Below are positions 27,889 to 34,979 of a stretch of DNA of 64,000 nucleotides, in pieces (positions within the stretch are counted from its first letter, which is position 1; every line of letters begins with the position of its first letter). Location of the stretch: the NCBI RefSeq assembly GCF_038725785.1, contig NZ_CP109796.1, forward strand, positions 2,356,001-2,420,000, given 5' to 3'. The translations under genes were made by a program, and so were the position numbers. Under the pieces are notes generated by a model. The model made no database searches. It was not told the origin of the DNA and saw nothing but the letters and a program-made list of their open reading frames with translations. The DNA comes from Termitidicoccus mucosus. GTDB taxonomy: Bacteria > Verrucomicrobiota > Verrucomicrobiia > Opitutales > Opitutaceae.

Positions 27889-29718
27889 TCATTCCACCAC
27901 CCGCACGCCGCCGAGGTCGGCGCTGCTGACCATGCTGGCGTAGGCGCGCAGGGCCTTCGACACGATGCGGTCGCGGATGGGTTTGTAGGCGAGTTTTCCC
28001 TTCGCCTTCTCCGCTGCCCGGCGCGCGTCGAGCTCGGCGGCGGACAGGCGGACGTTGATGGCGCGGTTCGGGATGTCGATGTCGATGATGTCGCCGTCGC
28101 GGATGAGCGCGACATCCCCGCCGGCTGCGGCCTCGGGCGAGATGTGCCCGATGGAAAGCCCCGAGGTGCCGCCGGAAAAACGGCCGTCGGTGATGAGGGC
28201 GCACTGTTTGCCGAGGTGCTTCGATTTGATGTAGGAGGTCGGATACAGCATCTCCTGCATGCCCGGCCCGCCTTTCGGGCCTTCGTAGGTGATGACGACC
28301 ACGTCGCCCGCCCGCACCTGGTCGAGCAGGATGCCTTGCACGGCGGCGTCCTGCGAATGGAAGACTTTGGCCGTGCCGCTGAATTTGTGGATGCTCGCGT
28401 CCACGCCCGCGGTTTTCACCACGCAGCCTTTTTGGGCGATGTTGCCCTTGAGGATGGCGAGGCCGCCGTCCTTGGTGTAGGCGTGCGCGACGTCGCGGAT
28501 GCAGCCGGCGGCACGGTCGGCGTCGAGCGCCTTGTAGGCGCTGTCCTGCGAACCCATGACAAGGTTGAAGCGGTGCGCGGGCGCGGAGGAATAGATGCGA
28601 ACCGCCTCGGCGGAGGGCGCGGCGGCGGTGATATCGTGGGCCTTGATGGCCTCGGCGAGCGTGAGCCCGTCGGCGCGTTTGAGCGAGGTGTCCACGAGTC
28701 CGGCTTTCGCGAGTTCACCGAGGATGCCGAGGATGCCGCCGGCCCGATTCACGTCTTGGATATGGTATTTCTCGGAATTGGGGGCGACCTTGCACAGGCA
28801 GGGGACGCGGCGCGAAAGGGCGTCGATGTCGTCCATCGTGAAATCGACCGCCGCCTCGGTGGCGATGGCAAGCAGGTGCAGGATGGTGTTGGTCGAGCCG
28901 CCCATGGCGATGTCGAGCGCCATGGAGTTCAGAAACGCCTGCTTCGACGCGATGGCGCGCGGCAGCACGGAGTCGTCGCCGTCGCGGTAGTATTTGTAGG
29001 CGTTTTCGACGATGAGGCGGGCGGCGTCCTGGAAGAGCCGGGCGCGGTTTTTGTGGGTGGCCACGATGGTGCCGTTGCCGGGAAGGGCGAGGCCGATGGC
29101 CTCGTTGAGGCAGTTCATCGAGTTCGCCGTGAACATGCCCGAGCAGGAGCCGCAGGTGGGACACGCGACGCGCTCGAGGGCGCCGATTTGCTCGTCGGTC
29201 ACGGAGGCGTCGGCGGCCTCGGTCATGACGTTGATGAGGTCGAGGTGGCGGTCGCCGAGTTCACCGGCCTCCATCGGGCCGCCGGAGACGAAGATCGCGG
29301 GGATGTTGAGGCGCATCGCGGCCATGAGCATGCCGGGGGTGATCTTGTCGCAGTTGCTGATGCAGACCATGGCGTCGGCCTTGTGGGCGTTGACCATGTA
29401 TTCGATGCTGTCGGCGATGAGGTCGCGCGAGGGCAGCGAGTAGAGCATGCCGTCGTGGCCCATGGCGATGCCGTCGTCGATGGCGATGGTGTCGAACTCC
29501 GCGGCGAAGCAGCCGAGCGCCTCGATTTCGCGCTTCACCATCTGCCCGATTTCATGGAGGTGCGTGTGGCCGGGGACAAATTGGGTAAACGAGTTCACGA
29601 CGGCGATGAGCGGCTTGCCCATCTGCTCGTCCTTCATGCCGTTGGCACGCCAGAGCGCCCGCGCCCCCGCCATGCGCCGGCCTTGCGTGCTCGTTGAACT
29701 GCGTAACTCGTTTTTCAT
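27889..29718 (-). CDS. ilvD: Dihydroxy-acid dehydratase
   Basis: A 609-aa enzyme of branched-chain amino-acid synthesis that dehydrates dihydroxy acids to 2-keto acids. The Fe-S and active-site motifs are clear: [11 protein letters not shown] (about 120), [16 protein letters not shown] (about 190) and near the C-terminus [14 protein letters not shown]. Length and N-terminus ([20 protein letters not shown]) match the family. No other ilv gene is next to it. It is divergent from scpB with a 187-bp gap. Confidence 0.97.
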   Translation of the reverse strand: MKNELRSSTSTQGRRMAGARALWRANGMKDEQMGKPLIAVVNSFTQFVPGHTHLHEIGQMVKREIEALGCFAAEFDTIAIDDGIAMGHDGMLYSLPSRDLIADSIEYMVNAHKADAMVCISNCDKITPGMLMAAMRLNIPAIFVSGGPMEAGELGDRHLDLINVMTEAADASVTDEQIGALERVACPTCGSCSGMFTANSMNCLNEAIGLALPGNGTIVATHKNRARLFQDAARLIVENAYKYYRDGDDSVLPRAIASKQAFLNSMALDIAMGGSTNTILHLLAIATEAAVDFTMDDIDALSRRVPCLCKVAPNSEKYHIQDVNRAGGILGILGELAKAGLVDTSLKRADGLTLAEAIKAHDITAAAPSAEAVRIYSSAPAHRFNLVMGSQDSAYKALDADRAAGCIRDVAHAYTKDGGLAILKGNIAQKGCVVKTAGVDASIHKFSGTAKVFHSQDAAVQGILLDQVRAGDVVVITYEGPKGGPGMQEMLYPTSYIKSKHLGKQCALITDGRFSGGTSGLSIGHISPEAAAGGDVALIRDGDIIDIDIPNRAINVRLSAAELDARRAAEKAKGKLAYKPIRDRIVSKALRAYASMVSSADLGGVRVVE

Positions 29719-29905
29719 GGGTGTCGTTTTTGAATAAAGGTGCCCACGCTAGACATAAGCGGGGCGGGTTGCCATTGAAAAAACAACAAGGCCGGCTCAA
29801 CGCGAGCAGGGCCCCGGACTGGCACCGAGCTCCGCCGGGGAACGCGTTTTTTTCGTGATTGCTTCACCCGGGGCGCGCCGCATTCACTGGACGGCTCTTT
29901 TCGCA

Positions 29906-31108
29906 ATGGCCTTCAATCTGCAAAAGGTGCTCCGCGCACTGCTTTTTTCCTCGAGTCAGCCGCTTTCGGTCAAAGACATCCAGAACCTCTTTGCTCGCTT
30001 CCACGAGCAAGCCCCGCCTGCGCGTCCCGAAGACGAAGATGAGGAAAACACCGGCGCCGCCGCCCCCGCGTCCGAGTCCGCATCCGAAGCGCCCGGCACC
30101 GAACAGGATGAGGCTTCCGGCGACGAAAACGAAGGCGCGGACGAAATCTCTTCCGCCACCGCCGACGACAACGACCAGACCGGCAGCGACGGTGACGCCG
30201 ACTCCGCATCCGACGACGAGACCGCCCCCGATCGCGCACCCGCCGCGGACGCCGACGCGGAGCCTTCCGTCGCCGGTGAGGCCGCCGAGGAGGCCGCCGC
30301 CGACTCGCCCGAGGATCACGATGCCGAGCTTTACGAGGATGTCCCCTCGCTCATCACCGGCGCGCAAATCCGCGAGGCCATGGACGCCATCTCCGAGGAG
30401 ATGCGCGCCACCAACGACATTTACCTGCTGATCGAAGGCCCGACCGGCTACCGCATCGTCACGCACCCGCGTTTCGCGCGCTGGATACGCATCCTCCGCG
30501 ACGAGCCGCCGCCGGTGAAACTCACGCAATCCGCCATCGAGACCCTCGCCATCATCGCCTACCGGCAGCCGGTCACGCGCACCGACATCGAAACCATCCG
30601 GGGCGTGTCCGCCGAAGCCGGCCTGAACAAGCTCCTGGAACGCGAGCTTGTTTACATCATGGGCCGCGCCGACCTCCCCGGCCGCCCGCTGCAATACGGC
30701 ACGACGGACAAATTCCTCGATTTCGTCGGCGTGAAATCCCTCGTCGAGCTGCCTGCGTCCGACGTGCTCTCGCCGCGCCAGATCGACGAATGGCTGAAAA
30801 ACGCCACCAACGCCCGCCCGCCCGCCGATGCCGACATGGGCCTGCCGCTCGAGGAAGGCGAAGGCGAATCCCCGAACCTCAAGTCCGTCTCGGTCGATCA
30901 CGCCGAGGCATCCGGCGAAGCCGACGAGACGCCAATCCTTTCACGCGCCCCGCTTCCCGTCGCCGACGACACCGACGACGACGCGAACGACACCGACAGC
31001 AATGAAGCCGGACTTGGCGAGCCGCCAGCGGAAACCGAATCCGCCCCGCAACCGGAGGAGTCCGCCGCCCCCGAAAACGAGGCCGGCGACGAAGGCGAGA
31101 AAAACTAG
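29906..31108 (+). CDS. scpB: ScpB-family chromosome segregation protein with large acidic insert
   Basis: A 400-aa protein; ScpB is usually about 180-200 aa. The start (FNLQKVLRALLFSSSQPLSVKDI) and residues about 140-285 (AQIREAMDAISEEM, AIETLAIIAYRQPVTRTDIE, RGVSAEAGLNKLLERELV, TDKFLDFVGVKSLVELP) form the two winged-helix domains of ScpB, the kleisin-associated subunit of SMC-ScpAB. They are interrupted by a ~105-residue Asp/Glu/Ala-rich segment inside the first domain, and a second acidic tail (about 315-400) follows. Neither smc nor scpA is near. The start at 29906 is set by the MAFNLQK opening. Confidence 0.88.
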   Translation: MAFNLQKVLRALLFSSSQPLSVKDIQNLFARFHEQAPPARPEDEDEENTGAAAPASESASEAPGTEQDEASGDENEGADEISSATADDNDQTGSDGDADSASDDETAPDRAPAADADAEPSVAGEAAEEAAADSPEDHDAELYEDVPSLITGAQIREAMDAISEEMRATNDIYLLIEGPTGYRIVTHPRFARWIRILRDEPPPVKLTQSAIETLAIIAYRQPVTRTDIETIRGVSAEAGLNKLLERELVYIMGRADLPGRPLQYGTTDKFLDFVGVKSLVELPASDVLSPRQIDEWLKNATNARPPADADMGLPLEEGEGESPNLKSVSVDHAEASGEADETPILSRAPLPVADDTDDDANDTDSNEAGLGEPPAETESAPQPEESAAPENEAGDEGEKN

Positions 31109-31247
31109 GCACGCTACTTCGCGCAGACCGGCGAATACGTTTAAGTTTTAAGCCCAGATCACCGCGCCCGCATCCTGCTCCCGACTTAAGCTCAAACTTG
31201 TCAGGTTTCCCACTTCGTCCGGAACAACCCAAACTTATTCCTCCCCG

Positions 31248-32327
31248 ATGGACCTCAATCCCCTTCGCGAAAAAATCGACGACATCGACCGCCAGCTCGT
31301 CGAACTGCTCAACCGCCGCCTCTCGCTCGCCGCGGAAATCGGAAAATTCAAGCGGCACTCCGGCGGTCCCATCTATGTCGCCGAACGCGAGGACGCCGTG
31401 TTCCGCAAAGTCACCGCGCTCAACGAGGGGCCGATCAAAAACGACGCCCTGCGCGCCATCTACCGCGAAATCATGTCCGCGGCCATCGCGCTGGAAAAGC
31501 CGCTCGTCATCGCCTACCTCGGGCCGGAGGCGACCAACAGCCACGCCGCCGCGCTGAAAAAATTCGGCGCCAGCGTGGACTACCAGCCGCTGCTCACTTT
31601 CGCCGACATCTTCACCGCCGTCGAAAAAGGCGAGGCCGACTACGGCATCATCCCGATTGAAAATTCCACCGAAGGCTCGGTGCGCGACGCGCTCGACCAG
31701 TTTGTCACCTCCGACCTGAAAATCGTCGCGCAACTCAACCTCGAAATCTCCTACGCGCTCATCTCCCCGGAGCCGCTCGAAAAAATCACCAAGGTTTATT
31801 CCAAGGACCAGGCGCTCGCGCAATGCCGCCTCTGGCTCCAGCGCCACCTGCCGCATGCGCAGCTCGTCAACGCGTCCAGCACCGCGCACGCCGTCGAGAT
31901 CGCCCGCGACGAACCCGGCGCCGCCGCCGTGGCGCCGCCCATCGCCGCCACGCACTACGGCGTGCCGATGCTCATGCGCAACATCCAGGACAAGGCCAAC
32001 AACACCACGCGCTTCTTCGTCATCGGCAAGACCCCCTCCGGCCCCGTCGGTGGCGGACGCGACATGACGAGCTTCCTCATCTCGCTCGGCGACGAGGCCT
32101 CGCGCCAGCCCGGCGCGCTGCTGCGCATGCTCAAGCCGCTCACCGAGCGCGGCATCAACATGTCGAAAATCGAGTCGCGCCCGAGCAAGCGCCTCGCCTG
32201 GGATTATTACTTTTATCTCGACGTGACCGGCCACTACGACGACCCGGCGATGCGCGCGGCGGTCGAGGAACTCCGCACGTTCTGCCCTCTCGTGAAGTGG
32301 CTCGGCAGCTATCCGGTGGCGGCGTGA
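31248..32327 (+). CDS. pheA: Bifunctional chorismate mutase / prephenate dehydratase (P-protein)
   Basis: A 359-aa enzyme of phenylalanine synthesis. Residues 1-85 are an AroQ chorismate mutase (LREKIDDIDRQLVELLNRRLSLAAEIG), about 90-265 the dehydratase (AYLGPEATNSHAAALKKFG, GIIPIENSTEGSV, and NNTTRFFVIG), and the rest an ACT regulatory domain with the phenylalanine-binding ESRP motif (NMSKIESRPSKR). Feedback inhibition by phenylalanine is expected from that domain. No attenuator-like leader rich in Phe codons was seen upstream. Palindromic repeats follow the stop codon. Confidence 0.96.
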   Translation: MDLNPLREKIDDIDRQLVELLNRRLSLAAEIGKFKRHSGGPIYVAEREDAVFRKVTALNEGPIKNDALRAIYREIMSAAIALEKPLVIAYLGPEATNSHAAALKKFGASVDYQPLLTFADIFTAVEKGEADYGIIPIENSTEGSVRDALDQFVTSDLKIVAQLNLEISYALISPEPLEKITKVYSKDQALAQCRLWLQRHLPHAQLVNASSTAHAVEIARDEPGAAAVAPPIAATHYGVPMLMRNIQDKANNTTRFFVIGKTPSGPVGGGRDMTSFLISLGDEASRQPGALLRMLKPLTERGINMSKIESRPSKRLAWDYYFYLDVTGHYDDPAMRAAVEELRTFCPLVKWLGSYPVAA

Positions 32328-32334
32328 TGTTTTG

Positions 32335-32364
32335 GGAGGCCGTGGGCAAAACCCCACGGCCTCC
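32335..32364. repeat. Hairpin downstream of pheA
   Basis: Perfect 12-bp arms, GGAGGCCGTGGG and its complement, with a 6-nt loop, 7 bp after the pheA stop. There is no T-run, so it is not a classical terminator, though it could stall polymerase or protect the transcript end. Confidence 0.6.
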
Positions 32365-32387
32365 GCAGTCGGAAGGCGGCGGGTTGC

Positions 32388-32468
32388 GTGGCATGGGCGT
32401 CCCCGCCCATGTTTTTTTGGGGGATGGCGGCGCGGAGCGCCGTCGCACGGGCGAGTCGCCCGTGCCAC
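32388..32468. repeat. GTGGCATGGGCG palindrome, copy 1
   Basis: It begins GTGGCATGGGCGTCCCCGCC and ends with the near-complement CGCCCGTGCCAC, with GGCGCGGAGCGCC at the centre. A close homologue is at 37925-38003 and a diverged one at 52730-52840. A lone MITE-like end (32503-32516) follows. Together these fill the 360-bp gap between pheA and the phosphatase gene. Confidence 0.75.
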
Positions 32469-32687
32469 TCGACCTGGTAGGGCGGCGCAAAAATGCCATT
32501 TCATACCATTTCCGACTCCGTTTTGAACTTTGGCGGCCCCTGTCTTTTTGGAGGCCGCCCCTCCAAAAACATCTCTCCATCGCATTCTGGCGTCGGTTTG
32601 CAACCTATTGGGCTACAAACCGGGGTTTCGCCTGCGAGGTGGCTGGAGCCGCTGTTCGGGGATGCGGCAAGGTAAATGAGGAAATTC

Positions 32688-33440
32688 CTAATGGGCGGCC
32701 GCCGCGCCAGTGGCGGAGCTTTTTTGGAAAGGCGCGGCCTCGGCACGGATGCGGGCGATGGCATCCTGCACCTCTGCGTTCTTCAGAAAATCAGCCGCGA
32801 GACGTTCGCCGAGGATTCGTCCGCCGATGATGTCACTCGGATAATGCACGCCTGCGACGACGCGCGACCAGGCGAGTTCGCGGGCACGGGCGCGAAGCGC
32901 GTCGCCGTGCATGGGAAACGCGGCGGCGAGGAGCCCGGCCCAGAGATGCGCCTGCGTGGAGTGTCCACTGGGATACGCGCCGCTCGAGGGAAGCTCGAGG
33001 AGCGGCCGGATGGATTTGTCGAACAGCGGCGGACGCGGACGGTTCCAGATGTTTTTGGCGGTGTCGCTGATGGCTTTGCGATCGGCAAGGATCTGCTCGA
33101 AAAAAACGGCGGTGAACGGGAGATTCTCGGCATTGAACCAAGAGCCAAGCACAGAGTCGAAATGGAACACGCTGTAGGCGTCGAAGCGGCGCGCCAGTTC
33201 GGCTTGCGCGGGGGTGCGGGCGAGTTGCGCTTGATAAACGGTTTCGAGTTCGGCGCGGGTGGCGAGCGAGTCATCGGGCGGCGGCGCGGGGAGGAGCCCG
33301 GCGAGGTCGTAGGCCGCAGCATCGAGATAGCGCCCGGGCGCGGCGGAGAGCGAGGACGCGAGCGCGATGACGGCGAGCAGCGCCGCAAACGAGGCGATGC
33401 GGGCGCGGAAGAGGCGCGCGTGACGGTGTGCGTTTTTCAT
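32688..33440 (-). CDS. Class A (PAP2-type) non-specific acid phosphatase, periplasmic
   Basis: A 250-aa protein with a signal peptide (AALLAVIALASSLSAA). All three PAP2/PhoN motifs are present: KNIWNRPRP (KxxxxxRP), LPSSGAYPSGHSTQAHLWA and WSRVVAGVHYPSDIIGG. Class A acid phosphatases of this kind release phosphate from many organic esters in the periplasm. The gene directly upstream on the same strand encodes a phytase-like propeller, so the pair looks like a phosphorus-scavenging unit. Start ATG at 33440. Confidence 0.92.
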   Translation of the reverse strand: MKNAHRHARLFRARIASFAALLAVIALASSLSAAPGRYLDAAAYDLAGLLPAPPPDDSLATRAELETVYQAQLARTPAQAELARRFDAYSVFHFDSVLGSWFNAENLPFTAVFFEQILADRKAISDTAKNIWNRPRPPLFDKSIRPLLELPSSGAYPSGHSTQAHLWAGLLAAAFPMHGDALRARARELAWSRVVAGVHYPSDIIGGRILGERLAADFLKNAEVQDAIARIRAEAAPFQKSSATGAAAAH

Positions 33441-33509
33441 AAAAGGAAATGCCGGAATTTTTATGTAAATGGAAAGCCTGGTAATTAAAAATGCCTGTTT
33501 TAAAATTTC

Positions 33510-34559
33510 TCACTTTGCCCGCGGAGCGAGGCCGAGCGCATCGAGGATTTCCGCGACGGGGAAGGCGCTGATGCGCTTGTCGTTGTCGCAGGCGTAGAAG
33601 ATGCCCGCGGGATAACGCGGGAGCGGCTGCGGGCTCAGCCAGACGCCGTCAGTGTTCAAGGTGTAAGCGCCGCGAAAGGTGCCGACATGGGCGAGCGTTT
33701 CCCGGTCAAACAGGTGGAAGAGGTTTTCCTGCTTTCCCTGGTCGGTGCAAATCCAGTAGCCGCTGCGTTCGCCGGTCGGGAGCAGGGCGATGCCCTCGGC
33801 CTGGTATTTGAAAAGCCCGTCGCCGATGGTTTGCCCGGTGAAGCGGCCCGCGTGGTCGTAGATTTTTATGTTGAGGCCGCGCGCGGGATCCTCGTCCTCG
33901 TCGGCGACGAGCAGGCGGTCGTGCGCGGGGTCGCCGTTGATGGACTCGACGATGTGCAGCACGCCTTTGCCGGCGGTGTCGCCAAAGGTTTTTATCAGCT
34001 CGCCCTCGACGACGCGGCCCTCGATCCCGACTTCGTAGAGGTGCACGCGGCGGCCAAGCCCGGCGGCGGGCGGCGTTTCGCCCGCGGGCGTCTCGTAGCT
34101 GTCGGTCACATACACATGCCAGCGCCCGGGCGCGAGTTCGCGGACGTAGAGGCCGTAGGGCTTGACCAGCTCGTCTTCGCCGAAGGTCGCCAAGGAGACG
34201 AGGTCGGGAAGGCCCAGGACCTGCACGCGGTGGTTGTCGCGCTCGACGACCAGCACGTAATCGCCCGCGACCCAGATGCCGTTGGGCCGGCTGAACTGCC
34301 CGGGCTCGATGCCGAGCCCGCCGACGCGGCGAAGCATCGCGCCGTTGGTGGCGTCGTAGATGTTGACGGAGTGGCCCGCCTTGCTGGTGGCGAGGAGCCA
34401 GTGCCGCCCGTCCGGGCCGTGCCACGCGGCGGGCGAGTCGATGTTTTCACGCGACTGCTCGGTGGTGAAAAAGGATTCGTTGACGGTCACGACAGGCGGC
34501 GCGGCATGTAATGAAATTCCGAATACAAATGCGGCAAGGATGGCGGCGAGGCGGTGCAT
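33510..34559 (-). CDS. Secreted beta-propeller protein, phytase-like
   Basis: A 349-aa protein with a signal peptide (RLAAILAAFVFGISLHA). It shows propeller blades such as SVNIYDATNGAMLRRVGG, YVLVVERDNHRVQVLGLP, LNIKIYDHAGRFTGQTIG and FHLFDRETLAHVGTF, and a segment EGIALLPTGERSGYWICTDQ that resembles the calcium-site region of alkaline beta-propeller phytases, followed by NTDGVWLSP. Phytases release phosphate from inositol hexakisphosphate. NHL-repeat proteins share some of these features, so catalysis is inferred from similarity and context: an acid phosphatase gene follows at a 69-bp gap, and a TonB-receptor remnant lies upstream. Confidence 0.7.
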   Translation of the reverse strand: MHRLAAILAAFVFGISLHAAPPVVTVNESFFTTEQSRENIDSPAAWHGPDGRHWLLATSKAGHSVNIYDATNGAMLRRVGGLGIEPGQFSRPNGIWVAGDYVLVVERDNHRVQVLGLPDLVSLATFGEDELVKPYGLYVRELAPGRWHVYVTDSYETPAGETPPAAGLGRRVHLYEVGIEGRVVEGELIKTFGDTAGKGVLHIVESINGDPAHDRLLVADEDEDPARGLNIKIYDHAGRFTGQTIGDGLFKYQAEGIALLPTGERSGYWICTDQGKQENLFHLFDRETLAHVGTFRGAYTLNTDGVWLSPQPLPRYPAGIFYACDNDKRISAFPVAEILDALGLAPRAK

Positions 34560-34603
34560 GGGAGGTGGAAATGAACGTGATGTTATGTGAGGGCGGGGCC
34601 GGG

Positions 34604-34801
34604 TTACAGCTTCCATTGGACTCCGAAGTTGGCGCTCGTGCGGCTGGGTGAGTCCAGCATGCCGTCGCCAAGGGCGAACGCGGCCATGAGCCCGTCCTCG
34701 GTGCCGGTGAAACGGTTGCAGCGCCGCGCAGAAACAAGGACTGGCAGGAACGTGAACGGATGCGTGTTTCTCATGAGCAGGGTCGAGTGGGTGCGCAACA
34801 T
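34604..34801 (-). pseudogene. Remnant of a TonB-dependent receptor C-terminus
   Basis: A 65-codon frame closed upstream by an in-frame TGA immediately before its ATG. Its second half, NRFTGTEDGLMAAFALGDGM then LDSPSRTSANFGVQWKL, reads like the last strands of a TonB-dependent outer-membrane receptor, which typically ends with an R-T-x-x-x-G-x-x-x-x-F/L pattern. No signal peptide, plug or further strands are found upstream, where the promoter and signal-peptide region of the M16 protease gene begins on the other strand. Phytase genes of Gram-negative bacteria are often paired with TonB-dependent receptors, which fits the neighbour. Confidence is limited by the short length. Confidence 0.45.
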
Positions 34802-34979
34802 TCAGCGAGCGCCCTCCGCGCCGCCCGTCAACGCCCCGGCCGCGCCGTTTCCGAAGTTTAACTTTCGCGCCACGCCTCCGTCACATTTGCGCCCGGTTTG
34901 CCGTCCCGCGCGGCTCTTCTGTTGCCAAAGCATCCCCTTCCCCGCAGCGTCACCGTCAACCGCCTGTTCCTGTTCTCTC

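Noticed and set aside
31109-31247. Phenylalanine attenuator upstream of pheA
   Set aside because: No short frame with consecutive Phe codons and no terminator hairpin with a T-run was found.
34587-34979. Longer M16 protease starting at 34587
   Set aside because: The codons before 34980 encode non-conserved Arg/Pro/Ser-rich sequence, and a clear signal peptide begins at 34980.
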